DNA of 21,851 bases from Scybalousia_A sp964542225 (GTDB lineage: Bacteria > Bacteroidota > Bacteroidia > Bacteroidales > P3). Both the position numbers and the translations under genes were made by a program. Location of the stretch: assembly GCA_964542225.1 (NCBI GenBank), contig CAZITO010000030.1, positions 1 through 21,851 on the forward strand, read 5' to 3'. This document shows positions 1 to 8,071 of this stretch, piece after piece; position 1 is the stretch's first letter, and each line of letters opens with the position of its first letter. The notes under the pieces were generated by a model. That model made no database searches, was not told the origin of the DNA, and was given only the letters and a program-made list of their open reading frames with translations.

Positions 1-25
1 TTATTGATTTTCAGTAAACCGATTT
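1..25 (-). repeat. Left-edge fragment of the dispersed repeat element (copy 0)
   Basis: These 25 bases are the exact reverse complement of 10619-10643, the left end of the repeat element found after the efflux operon. The match stops at 25 and reaches the window edge, so the rest of this copy probably lies to the left, in inverted orientation. Positions 26-187 hold no gene that I can see. They contain two short phrases with TTGGC (near 53 and 84) that resemble the right end of copy 1 near 11035, which may be a further decayed fragment. Confidence 0.6.
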
Positions 26-187
26 TTTTGTTTTTCTTTTGCTTTTTTATGGGTTGGCATAGGTTTTTATGATTTATGATAAGTTGGCGTTATTTTTACT
101 TTTTGACAGATTACAAGTTTAAAAACAATAAAACAAGGGGCTATATTTTTCTCCAAGCAAATTAGTGATTAGATAAAATAAAAGTTG

Positions 188-196
188 TAATTTTGC
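188..196 (+). promoter_or_regulatory. Bacteroidota -7 box upstream of the GT9 gene
   Basis: TAATTTTGC matches the TAnnTTTGC consensus of the Bacteroidota primary sigma factor and lies about 32 nt before the first start codon. No convincing TTTG -33 box is visible at the expected distance. It probably drives the GT9-mazG pair. Confidence 0.6.
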
Positions 197-227
197 AAAC
201 GTTTAAAAAAATGAGAAACTAATATAT

Positions 228-1280
228 ATGGAAGATAATACAGAGAAGTCTGACGACGATACACCCTTAAAGAAAGTGCTTATTATAAGGTTTTCCTCTA
301 TAGGAGATATAGTATTGACAACTCCTATAATAAGAGGAGTCAAGCAAAAATATCCAAATGCAGAAATACATTATCTTACTAAGCAACAAAATGTAATTAT
401 TTTGCAAAACAATCCTTATATAGATAAAATTTTTGCCCTTGATTCTCGTGCTACAAGATTTCATTCTTTGGTAAAAGATTTGAGAAAGGAGAATTATGAT
501 TTTATTGTGGATTTGCACAAGAATTTAAGAAGTTTCAGGGTTATTTTTGCTTTAAGAAAGCCGTTTGCAAACTTTCCAAAATTGAATTTTAAAAAATTTA
601 TTTTGGTAAATTTTAAGAAAAACCTTTTGCCCAAGATACATATAGTTGATAGATATTTTGAAGCCGTTGCTCCTTTGAAGGTGGAGAATGACAACAAGGG
701 ATTGGATTATTTTTTGATAGAAGAGGATTTTATACCGAGCGATGCTTTGCCTTTATCGTTTCAAAACGGATATATTTGTATTGCCATAGGTAGCAAACAC
801 TTTACAAAACAAATGCCGACCGAAATGATAATACGTATATGTCAAAAAATAGACGGGCAAATATTGTTGATAGGTGATTTGAACGACAAACCAAAGGCCA
901 ATAAAGTAGAAAATGCAATAGGAAGCAGAGTTTTTAACGCCTGTGGCTCGTTTTCAATAAATCAAACGGCTGCCCTTATTGAAAATTCGCTTGGAATCAT
1001 AACCCCTGATACCGGAGCCATGCATATAGCCTCGGCTTTGAAAAAAAATATTATAAGTGTTTGGGGCAGTACGGTGAAAGAATTTGGTATGTACCCATAT
1101 CTTCCAAAAGAGTTGCAAAAGAATTCGCTTATTTGCGAGGTTGAGGGCTTGAAGTGTCGTCCCTGCTCCAAACTTGGTTTTAAAAAATGCCCAAAGAATC
1201 ACTTTAATTGTATGCGTTTGCAAGATGTGGACAAAATAACACAAAGGGCTAATTCTTGGTTTGAAGAAAAGGAATATTGA
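228..1280 (+). CDS. Glycosyltransferase family 9 (heptosyltransferase-like)
   Basis: This 350-aa protein is predicted to transfer a sugar, classically heptose from an ADP-sugar donor, to lipopolysaccharide core or a related envelope glycan on the cytoplasmic face of the inner membrane. Residues 15-33 carry the GT9 N-terminal signature (KKVLIIRFSSIGDIVLTTP). The C-terminal Rossmann half shows the donor-site pattern TPDTGAMHIA near residue 265, followed by a SVWGST strand. A Cys-rich tail (CRPCSKLGFKKC, then NCM) near residues 310-332 is a feature I associate with Bacteroidota members of the family; its role is unknown. The length is normal for GT9. The ATG at 228 follows a -7 box at 188. mazG begins 14 nt downstream, so the two are probably co-transcribed. 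Acceptor and donor cannot be read from the sequence, and no LPS-core genes are adjacent. Confidence 0.85.
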   Translation: MEDNTEKSDDDTPLKKVLIIRFSSIGDIVLTTPIIRGVKQKYPNAEIHYLTKQQNVIILQNNPYIDKIFALDSRATRFHSLVKDLRKENYDFIVDLHKNLRSFRVIFALRKPFANFPKLNFKKFILVNFKKNLLPKIHIVDRYFEAVAPLKVENDNKGLDYFLIEEDFIPSDALPLSFQNGYICIAIGSKHFTKQMPTEMIIRICQKIDGQILLIGDLNDKPKANKVENAIGSRVFNACGSFSINQTAALIENSLGIITPDTGAMHIASALKKNIISVWGSTVKEFGMYPYLPKELQKNSLICEVEGLKCRPCSKLGFKKCPKNHFNCMRLQDVDKITQRANSWFEEKEY

Positions 1281-1294
1281 ATAATAAAAAAACA

Positions 1295-2077
1295 ATGGAA
1301 CACAAAAAAGAAATAGAAGCGTTTGACAAAATGCTGTCTTTAATGGAAAAAGTAAGGAAAGAATGCCCATGGGACGGCTCGCAAACAATAGATTCCCTTA
1401 GAACTCTGACCATTGAGGAAATATACGAACTTTCGGATGCCATACTTAACAAAGACCACAAAAACATTTGCAAAGAATTGGGTGATGTGTTGATGCATGT
1501 GATTTTTTATAGTTTGATAGGAAAAGAGGAAGGATGGTTTGACATTACAGATGTTTTAAACAGCCTGAGCGAGAAACTAATAAGAAGACATCCTCATGTT
1601 TTTTGTGAAGACGGAAGCATAACATACGAGGATGTGGAAAAAAATTGGGAAAAAATAAAATTAAAAGAAGGCAACCGCTCAACTCTTTCCGGAGTACCAG
1701 ATTCTTTGCCTTCGTTGGTCAAAGCCTTTCGTATGCAAGATAAAGCCAAAGGTGTGGGTTTTGACTGGGATAACAAAACAGAGGTTTGGGCTAAAGTGGA
1801 AGAAGAGTTAAACGAACTAAAACAAGAATTATCAAAACCAAACAATAAAGAGAAAATAGAAAATGAATTTGGTGATGTTTTGTTTGCTCTTATCAACTAT
1901 GCTCGTTTTATAGATGTCAATCCGGATACCGCTTTGGAAAAAACAAACAGAAAATTTAAGTTTCGCTTTCAATACATAGAACAAAAAGCAAAAGAAAAGG
2001 GACAAAACTTGGAAGATATGACTCTTAAAGAAATGGATGCTCTTTGGAATGAAGCCAAGCACAAAGAGAAGTTATAA
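1295..2077 (+). CDS. mazG: Nucleoside triphosphate pyrophosphohydrolase MazG
   Basis: MazG hydrolyses NTPs and dNTPs to the monophosphate plus pyrophosphate, clearing damaged or surplus nucleotides from the cytosol. The 260-aa length and two tandem domains match the full-length family. The N-terminal domain has ECPWD (residues 24-28) and the metal-binding helices with E41, E42, E45 and E61/D64 (the EExxE and ExxD pattern). The second domain repeats the pattern with VEEELNEL and NEFGDVLFALINYAR. A TTG at 1277 in the same frame would overlap the GT9 stop, but the ATG at 1295 starts in register with family N-termini (MEHKKEIEAFDKML), so I chose it. The gene follows the GT9 gene closely and probably shares its promoter. 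Confidence 0.92.
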   Translation: MEHKKEIEAFDKMLSLMEKVRKECPWDGSQTIDSLRTLTIEEIYELSDAILNKDHKNICKELGDVLMHVIFYSLIGKEEGWFDITDVLNSLSEKLIRRHPHVFCEDGSITYEDVEKNWEKIKLKEGNRSTLSGVPDSLPSLVKAFRMQDKAKGVGFDWDNKTEVWAKVEEELNELKQELSKPNNKEKIENEFGDVLFALINYARFIDVNPDTALEKTNRKFKFRFQYIEQKAKEKGQNLEDMTLKEMDALWNEAKHKEKL

Positions 2078-2139
2078 TAAATTGAAATTTATACCACAAT
2101 AAAAAAGAAATAAAATTTTATATATCACCACAAAAATAT

Positions 2140-2148
2140 TACCTTTGC
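2140..2148 (+). promoter_or_regulatory. -7 box of purC
   Basis: TACCTTTGC fits TAnnTTTGC and lies 35 nt before the purC ATG, in the 105-nt gap after mazG. It suggests that purC has its own transcript. No clear -33 box is visible. Confidence 0.65.
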
Positions 2149-2182
2149 ACTGAAATTTGATAACAAAAAAATAAGACAGATT

Positions 2183-3130
2183 ATGCAAGCGCTGATAAAA
2201 ACTAACTTTAATTTTGACAAGCAAAAAAGTTATTATGAAGGTAAAGTAAGAGATGTTTATAACATAGACGATAAATATCTTGCCATGATAGTAACGGATA
2301 GAATTTCGGCTTTTGATGTTGTATTGCCTAAGGGCATACCATACAAAGGGCAAATACTTAATCAAATAGCGGCTAAGTTTTTGGATATTACCAAAGATAT
2401 AGTGCCTAATTGGAAAATAGCAACACCCGACCCGATGGTAACCATAGGCAAGAAGTGTCAACCCTTTAAAGTGGAGATGATTGTCAGAGGATATTTGGCT
2501 GGCTCTGCTTATAGAGAATATAAAAACGGGGCAAGAACCCTTTGCGGAGTGCCATTGCCCGAGGGAATGAAAGAAAATGATAAATTTCCTACGCCAATCA
2601 TCACTCCGACAACAAAAGCAGACGCAGGACACGATGAGAATATCTCCAAAGAAGAAATAATATCAAAAGGATTGGTTGATAGAGACGACTATGAACAAAT
2701 AGAACGCTATGCTTTAAAACTTTTTGAAAGAGGACAAGAGGTTGCAAAACAAAGAGGCTTGATTCTTGTAGATACAAAATACGAATTTGGAAAAGCAGAC
2801 GGACAAATTTATCTTATAGACGAAATACACACTCCCGATTCTTCTCGTTATTTTTACCTTGAAGGCTATGAGCAAAGACAACAAAAAGGAGAAAGACAAA
2901 GACAATTGAGTAAAGAGTTTGTAAGAGAGTGGCTGATGGAGAATGGTTTTCAAGGCAAAGAAGGTCAAAAAATTCCTACTTTGACCGATGAAATAGTGGA
3001 AAACATCTCAAATAGATACATTGAATTGTACGAACACATTACGGGGGAAAAGTTTATTAAAACAGACGAAAACACAGATATAGCAAAAAGAATAGAAAAC
3101 AATATTAAAAATTGTTTGGACAAAATGTAG
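2183..3130 (+). CDS. purC: Phosphoribosylaminoimidazole-succinocarboxamide synthase (SAICAR synthetase)
   Basis: PurC joins aspartate to CAIR with ATP in de novo purine synthesis in the cytosol. The glycine-rich strand GKVRDVY sits at residues 20-26, VRGYLAGSAYREY near residues 98-110, and the metal/ATP site region DTKYEFG...LIDEIHTPDSSRYF near residues 197-224. At 315 aa it is the longer form of the family; the short bacterial form is near 240 aa. The extra length lies in the C-terminal third (REWLMENGF, then the NRYIELYEHITGE region), which I also expect in Bacteroidota PurC. The ATG at 2183 follows a -7 box at 2140. No other pur gene is in the window. Transcription ends at the convergent hairpin 3143-3199. 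Confidence 0.95.
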   Translation: MQALIKTNFNFDKQKSYYEGKVRDVYNIDDKYLAMIVTDRISAFDVVLPKGIPYKGQILNQIAAKFLDITKDIVPNWKIATPDPMVTIGKKCQPFKVEMIVRGYLAGSAYREYKNGARTLCGVPLPEGMKENDKFPTPIITPTTKADAGHDENISKEEIISKGLVDRDDYEQIERYALKLFERGQEVAKQRGLILVDTKYEFGKADGQIYLIDEIHTPDSSRYFYLEGYEQRQQKGERQRQLSKEFVREWLMENGFQGKEGQKIPTLTDEIVENISNRYIELYEHITGEKFIKTDENTDIAKRIENNIKNCLDKM

Positions 3131-3142
3131 TGATGTAATAAG

Positions 3143-3199
3143 TTTTGCATAAGTTATAATAGAGTTAGAATAAAATAACTTGTTATAACTTATGCAAAA
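3143..3199. terminator. Bidirectional terminator between purC and the OmpA-domain gene
   Basis: A perfect 17-bp inverted repeat pairs 3143-3159 with 3183-3199. Its arms begin TTTTGC and end GCAAAA, so each strand leaves the stem on a T-run. The 23-nt loop holds a second small stem (AGTTA 3163-3167 with TAACT 3176-3180). It lies between two convergent genes and touches the OmpA gene's stop at 3203, as expected for a shared intrinsic terminator. Confidence 0.85.
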
Positions 3200-3202
3200 A
3201 AG

Positions 3203-4375
3203 TTACATACTTGTAATTTTAAATTCTACTCTACGATTCTTGGCTCTGCCCTCCTCTGTTTTGTTATCGGCTATCGGCTGTTTGGCACCATAACCTTTGT
3301 ATTTCAAGCGTTTTTTATCTATGCCCGCAAGTATCAAATAATCATAAACGGCTTTTGCCCTATTGAGCGATAGTTCCATATTGTACCTATCTTTGCCTTT
3401 ATTGTCTGTATGACCGGAGAGTTCTATTTTCATATCGGAGTGTTTGTTTAAAAGATTTATAAGGTTGTGAAGTTCCACATAACTTTGAGGCAAAAGCACG
3501 CTTTTATCAAACTCAAAAAATATGTTTTCCAACACAACAACACTGCCAACAGCATAAGCAGTCGTATCTTGAGTCTTGGTAATGGCTATATCTCCTATTT
3601 GCTTGGTTTGTCCGCAAGTCAGACAATAAAGTTCCACGTCATCTATATAATAATAGGCTCCGGGTAAAATATTTCTTAAACCTTCTATACTTACAACGTT
3701 ACTCTGCTCAGCAGGATAGAAATTGCCTATTGTCAAAAATTTTTCTCCCCCCTCTGCCACAAACTCTCCTTCTATTTGCATCCAATTAAGAGTATCGGCA
3801 AGTACTCTCGCAAAGGGATTGATTACTTGAGGTTTGTAAAAGGTTGAAATATTTTGCCTTACCCCTTTATTGTTTTCTTTAAAAGAATTGTTTGTAAGCA
3901 TACCTCGCGTTGTATCACTCAACATTTCTTTGGTAAAAAGTCCTCCAATGGTTGCCACAGCCTGAGGAGAAAACTCACTCAAAGAAACCCAAAAACTAAG
4001 ACGATACCTCTCCCCCTTTTGCAATTTTTCTTTCAACTCCGTCTCTATGTATTCTCTATAATCGGTTAAGGAGCAATATATTCCCACCATACTGCCGCCT
4101 GTTCTTGGCATTTGAATTCCAAGTTTGTTGTTGGGTACATGGCATTGCCTACCTCCGCAATTGTTGTAATAGTCTGAAGAGCCTGAGGAAGGTTGCCACC
4201 AAGCCATAGGTTCGTCCATATATCCGTATGGGTCTATACGTTTGGGACAAGAGGAATGTTCCTCAAAAGAAGGGTTGTATATAAGATTGCTGTCATTGTC
4301 AAAATCTATTTTTTGTGCCATTGTCATAAAACTCATTGCAAAAGAAATGAGCAATAAAGCAAATTTAATCTTCAT
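3203..4375 (-). CDS. Secreted OmpA-family outer-membrane protein with N-terminal lectin-like domain
   Basis: The 390-aa protein should anchor the outer membrane to peptidoglycan. The start at 4375 gives a signal peptide (MKIKFALLLISFAMSFMTMA, cut near AQ|K); an in-frame start at 4477 is possible, but it would bury the signal peptide and run into miaA. Residues ~30-250 form a beta-rich region starting IYNPSFEE and ending YYYIDDVELYC, a pattern seen in jelly-roll carbohydrate-binding-like domains. Residues ~275-390 are an OmpA C-terminal domain: FFEFDKSVL, LSGHTDNKGKDRYNMELSLNRA and NRRVEF, including the peptidoglycan-contacting Asp and Arg positions. The gene lies 86 nt downstream of miaA with no clear -7 box between, so it may be co-transcribed. 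The carbohydrate-binding reading of the N-terminus is inference; its ligand is unknown. Confidence 0.82.
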   Translation of the reverse strand: MKIKFALLLISFAMSFMTMAQKIDFDNDSNLIYNPSFEEHSSCPKRIDPYGYMDEPMAWWQPSSGSSDYYNNCGGRQCHVPNNKLGIQMPRTGGSMVGIYCSLTDYREYIETELKEKLQKGERYRLSFWVSLSEFSPQAVATIGGLFTKEMLSDTTRGMLTNNSFKENNKGVRQNISTFYKPQVINPFARVLADTLNWMQIEGEFVAEGGEKFLTIGNFYPAEQSNVVSIEGLRNILPGAYYYIDDVELYCLTCGQTKQIGDIAITKTQDTTAYAVGSVVVLENIFFEFDKSVLLPQSYVELHNLINLLNKHSDMKIELSGHTDNKGKDRYNMELSLNRAKAVYDYLILAGIDKKRLKYKGYGAKQPIADNKTEEGRAKNRRVEFKITSM

Positions 4376-4461
4376 ATCTATAATAAGGTTTTTCTTTATT
4401 TGTAAAAACGTAAATAATAAAGCATTTAGTATTTTATAACAATTCTCTATAAGTACATTTA

Positions 4462-5322
4462 TCACATATCCAACCAATGAATATTTTCTTTCTTATTAAA
4501 CCAAGTCATTTGACGTTTTGCATATTGACGGGTATGTATTTTTATAAGTTCTACGGCTTGGGGAAGAGTTATTTTGTTGTCTAAGTATTCAAAAATTTCT
4601 TTATAACCAACGGTGTTCAAAGCAATTAAATCACTATACTTACGTAATGCTTCAACTTCTTGCAACAACCCCTGCTCCATCATAAAATCTACTCTTTGAT
4701 TTATTCTGTTTATAAGGTCTTCTCTTTTGCGTCTTATTGCCAAAAAATTTACTTCAAAGTCTCTTTGCTTTTTGTTTTCCTTTCGGTAATAGGAAAAAGG
4801 TTTATTTGATTCCAAACATACCTCTAAGGCTCGTTGCAATCTGCGATGATTTTGTTTGTCTACAATATCATAATACTCAGGGTCTGATTTCTTTAACTCC
4901 TCTTGTAAAGCGGTAAGACCTCCGTTTTCATATAGTTGTTGTATAGAATTTTTTGTTCTTTCTGAAATATCAGGCATATAGTCTATGCCTTTTATTATTG
5001 CATCTATATACAAACCACTTCCTCCGACAAGGACGAGATTTTCGTATTTTTCAAACAAAGAGTTTATTACCTCCAAGGCTTCTTTTTCATATCGGGCAAC
5101 ATTATATTTTTCCTTTATGCTCCATGTGGCAATCAAATGATGCTTGACACTTTTGAGTTCCTCAAAGGAAGGACGGGCAACTCCTATGTTCATTTCTTTG
5201 AAAATCTGCCTTGAATCTGCCGAAACTATTTCTGTTTGCAAATCTTTTGCTAATTCTATGGCGAAGGAAGTTTTGCCACTTGCCGTAGGACCTGCAACGA
5301 TATGAAGCGTTTTTTTTGACAT
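4462..5322 (-). CDS. miaA: tRNA dimethylallyltransferase MiaA
   Basis: MiaA transfers a dimethylallyl group to the N6 of A37 in tRNAs reading codons that start with U, the first step towards ms2i6A. The P-loop GPTASGKT is at residues 11-18, followed by the conserved SADSRQIFKEMNIG region near 34-47 that includes the catalytic Asp, VGGSGLYIDAIIKG near 100, and the C-terminal NTVGYKEIFEYL and TRQYAKRQMTWF motifs that contact the tRNA. The 286-aa length is slightly short for the family but all motifs are present. It is read leftwards from the intergenic gap shared with the efflux operon and is followed by the OmpA-domain gene. Confidence 0.95.
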   Translation of the reverse strand: MSKKTLHIVAGPTASGKTSFAIELAKDLQTEIVSADSRQIFKEMNIGVARPSFEELKSVKHHLIATWSIKEKYNVARYEKEALEVINSLFEKYENLVLVGGSGLYIDAIIKGIDYMPDISERTKNSIQQLYENGGLTALQEELKKSDPEYYDIVDKQNHRRLQRALEVCLESNKPFSYYRKENKKQRDFEVNFLAIRRKREDLINRINQRVDFMMEQGLLQEVEALRKYSDLIALNTVGYKEIFEYLDNKITLPQAVELIKIHTRQYAKRQMTWFNKKENIHWLDM

Positions 5323-5355
5323 TAATATTAATCTTTTACTCTTGTTGTAAGTAAC

Positions 5356-5393
5356 GCAAATAGAGTGTTTTTATTGTATGGCACAGATTTTGC
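5356..5393. promoter_or_regulatory. Divergent promoter region of miaA and the efflux operon (weak boxes)
   Basis: The 94-nt gap between the divergent miaA and tolC-like genes has no perfect -7 box. On the minus strand TCTATTTGC (5356-5364) differs from TAnnTTTGC at the second base and points at miaA. On the plus strand AGATTTTGC (5385-5393) keeps only the TTTGC half and points at the efflux operon. The poor match may mean weak or regulated transcription, but I see no operator-like palindrome here. Confidence 0.35.
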
Positions 5394-5416
5394 TTTAAAT
5401 AGGTATTACAAAAAAA

Positions 5417-6937
5417 ATGACTACATTTATGGATAAAAGTTTGAGAGTATTTTTGTTATTTGGTTTGTTTGTTCTAAATACCACGTTTCTTATGGCACAG
5501 GGCTTAACCTTGGACTCTTGTAGAAATATGGCTTTGAGACACAACAAATCAAGTCAGATATCGGAGGAAACCTTAAAAGCAGCAATCAGCACAAGAAAAG
5601 CAACTTTTACTCAATTCCTGCCTAATTTCAATGCCATAGGCTCTTATATGTACAACACTCGCGGAGATGAAATGTCTGTATTGTCAGAGGATGCTGTTCT
5701 GCCCGTAGGTTCTATTGGGGCAGATGGTAAATTTACCTACACAATAGACGATATTAAGACCATAGAAGTAACTCAGCAAGACGGAACAAAACAACCTTGG
5801 CCTGTAAATGCTGCGGGGCAGCCGACAAGCAACCCTTCTGAGTTTGTGCCAAAACATGTGGCTTATTTGCCAAAAGATGCTTTAACTTTTGATATGACAA
5901 ATATTTTTGTTGCGGGTATAGGTTTTACTCAGCCTATTTTTATGGGTGGCAAGATATTGGAACTTTATAAGATGAGCAAATACGCTGAAAATATTGCTCA
6001 AATAAAGTACGATAACGATAAAATAAATGTATTAATACAAGTGGACGAGGCTTTTTGGCGAGTGGTTTCTTTGCAAAAAAAGAAAGAACTTGCAGAGGAA
6101 TATAACAATCTTTTGCAAAGGACTTACAGTGATATAGAAGAATTGTATAATGCCGGAGTTGTTACAAACGCAGACCTTTTGAAAGTAAAGGTAAAACTCA
6201 ATGAAAGCGATATGACTCTGACAAAAGCCGAAAATGGTTTGAAACTTGCAAAAATGTATCTCAATCAAATTTGCGGAATGGATTTTAATTATGATTACAT
6301 TTTGGCTTACAATGAAGAGGAAATGACCTCGTATGACGTTTTAAAAAACGACTCCATAAAACAAAATATAGCCTTAAGACCGGAGGCTTTGATGCTTGAA
6401 CAAAATGTTAACATAGCAAAAAGTGAGTTAAACATTGCCCGTTCTCGTTTTATGCCGAACATAGTGGCACAGGGCAATTACATCATTTCCAACCCAAGTT
6501 TGTTTAATGGTTTTGATAAGAGTTTTAAGGGAAGTTTTGTTGTAGGAATAGGGGTAACCGTGCCAATCTTTCATTTTGGAGAAAGAGTACATACTCTCAA
6601 CGTGGCAAAACACAATTTGAAAATTGCCCAACTGACACAGCAAGAGGCAATGGAAAAAATGGAATTGCAAGCAAATATGAAACAAAATTCAAGAAATGAG
6701 GCCATAAAACAAAATCTTATCGCAAAAAACAATATGGAACATGCAGAAGAGAATTTGCGTCAGGCACAATTGGGCTTTGATGAGGGCGTGATTTCCACTT
6801 CTGACCTTATGGCTGCTCAAACCTCTTGGGTTTCGGCAAAAAGCGAGGTAATAGATGCAAATATTAATCTGATGCTTACAGACCTTTATTTGAATCAAAG
6901 TTTGGGAAAAATACAAACTCCTTCTATTAACAGATAA
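5417..6937 (+). CDS. TolC-family outer-membrane efflux channel
   Basis: This 506-aa protein is predicted to form the trimeric outer-membrane duct of the export system encoded downstream. A signal peptide covers residues ~5-28 (LRVFLLFGLFVLNTTFLMAQ). The mature protein starts with the family opening LTLDSCRNMALRHNKS and has two homologous halves with long helices (QVDEAFWRVVSLQKKKELAE near 210-235; LRPEALMLEQNVNIAKSEL near 320), each followed by a beta-strand segment (GIGFTQPIFMGG; GIGVTVPIFHFG). An insert near residues 90-165 (DDIKTIEVTQQDGTKQPWPV) is longer than in E. coli TolC. Either the ATG at 5417 or that at 5429 could start it; both leave the signal peptide intact. It is 25 nt upstream of the adaptor gene. 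Confidence 0.88.
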   Translation: MTTFMDKSLRVFLLFGLFVLNTTFLMAQGLTLDSCRNMALRHNKSSQISEETLKAAISTRKATFTQFLPNFNAIGSYMYNTRGDEMSVLSEDAVLPVGSIGADGKFTYTIDDIKTIEVTQQDGTKQPWPVNAAGQPTSNPSEFVPKHVAYLPKDALTFDMTNIFVAGIGFTQPIFMGGKILELYKMSKYAENIAQIKYDNDKINVLIQVDEAFWRVVSLQKKKELAEEYNNLLQRTYSDIEELYNAGVVTNADLLKVKVKLNESDMTLTKAENGLKLAKMYLNQICGMDFNYDYILAYNEEEMTSYDVLKNDSIKQNIALRPEALMLEQNVNIAKSELNIARSRFMPNIVAQGNYIISNPSLFNGFDKSFKGSFVVGIGVTVPIFHFGERVHTLNVAKHNLKIAQLTQQEAMEKMELQANMKQNSRNEAIKQNLIAKNNMEHAEENLRQAQLGFDEGVISTSDLMAAQTSWVSAKSEVIDANINLMLTDLYLNQSLGKIQTPSINR

Positions 6938-6962
6938 TAAAAAAAATACACATAAAATTGAT

Positions 6963-8009
6963 ATGGAAAACGCAAATAACAACAACCTAAAAAGTAAGAA
7001 GAACAGAATAATAAAAACGCGTGAAAACAAAACATTGTTGTCTTCTTTTATTATACTATTGGTTTTTATTGCCGTGGTGGCGGTGATAGGTTATTTTATA
7101 CTTACGCCCGATGAATTGATATTGCAAGGCGAAGTTGAAGCCAATGAAATAAGAGTATCGGGCAAAGTACCGGGCAGGGTTTTGGAGTTGAAAGTGGAGG
7201 AAGGTCAGAAGGTGGAGAAAGGACAATTGTTGGTTCTTATAGATTCTCCGGAAATAGATGCCAAAACAATGCAGGCCTTGGCGGCGGAAAGTGCCGCTCA
7301 AGCACTTAGCGACAAAGCCAACAGGGGCACTCGAAAAGAAACAATAGAAGGAGCAAAAGAACAATACGAAAGAGCAAAAGCCGCTTCCGAATATGCCAAA
7401 AAGACATACGACAGAATGAAAAACCTATATGGCAAAGGTGTTATTACTGCTCAAAAATTTGACGAAGTAGAGGCACAATACAAAGCAGCGGTTGCACAAG
7501 AAAAAGCCGCTTTAAGTCAATATGAAATGGCAAAAAACGGAGCACAACAAGAGGATAAGAACGCTGCCGCAGCACAAGTAAATAGAGCAAAAGGAGCCGT
7601 AATGGAAGTAAACTCATACAAAAACGAAACCCGACTTCTATCTCCGATAAATGGAGAAATAGTTGAAATATTTCCAAAAGTTGGCGAACTTATAGGCACG
7701 GGCTCTCCTATTATGAGTATTGTGGATTTGAATGACGTTTGGGTAACATTCAACATAAGAGAGGATTTGTTGAGCAAAATAAAAATGGGTACCATACTTA
7801 CAGCCACCGTGCCTGCCATGAATAACAGAGAAATAAAATTAAAAGTCAATTATATAAAAGCCTTGGCTTCATACGCAACTTGGAAAGCAACAAAAATAAC
7901 GGATGAATATGATACCAAAACTTTTGAAGTAAAAGCCAAACCTATTGAAAAAATCAACGGCTTGCGTCCGGGTATGAGTATCATAGTTAATTGGACGAAA
8001 ATGAAATAA
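6963..8009 (+). CDS. HlyD/EmrA-type membrane fusion (periplasmic adaptor) protein
   Basis: This 348-aa adaptor should link the two inner-membrane permeases to the TolC-like channel. A basic cytosolic N-terminus precedes one membrane helix (residues ~26-48). A split lipoyl domain follows (EIRVSGKVPGRVLELKVEEG near 61-80, and LLSPINGEIVEIFPKVGELI near 224-243) around an Ala/Glu/Lys-rich helical hairpin at ~100-215. The C-terminal beta-barrel is near 250-348 and ends LRPGMSIIVNW. The single N-terminal anchor and the long hairpin fit the HlyD_2/EmrA subgroup rather than a lipoprotein RND adaptor. It is the second gene of the operon, 62 nt before the first permease. Confidence 0.88.
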   Translation: MENANNNNLKSKKNRIIKTRENKTLLSSFIILLVFIAVVAVIGYFILTPDELILQGEVEANEIRVSGKVPGRVLELKVEEGQKVEKGQLLVLIDSPEIDAKTMQALAAESAAQALSDKANRGTRKETIEGAKEQYERAKAASEYAKKTYDRMKNLYGKGVITAQKFDEVEAQYKAAVAQEKAALSQYEMAKNGAQQEDKNAAAAQVNRAKGAVMEVNSYKNETRLLSPINGEIVEIFPKVGELIGTGSPIMSIVDLNDVWVTFNIREDLLSKIKMGTILTATVPAMNNREIKLKVNYIKALASYATWKATKITDEYDTKTFEVKAKPIEKINGLRPGMSIIVNWTKMK

Positions 8010-8071
8010 TTATTTATTGCTTAACAAAATACGGGGTTGGCAAATAAGAAATATAATAATTACAAGAGTAA

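Noticed and set aside
1277..1294. TTG start for mazG overlapping the GT9 stop
   Set aside because: The ATG at 1295 fits the family N-terminus, and the six added residues are low complexity.
4376..4477. N-terminal extension of the OmpA-domain protein from 4477
   Set aside because: It would overlap miaA and hide a clear signal peptide that begins at the ATG at 4375.
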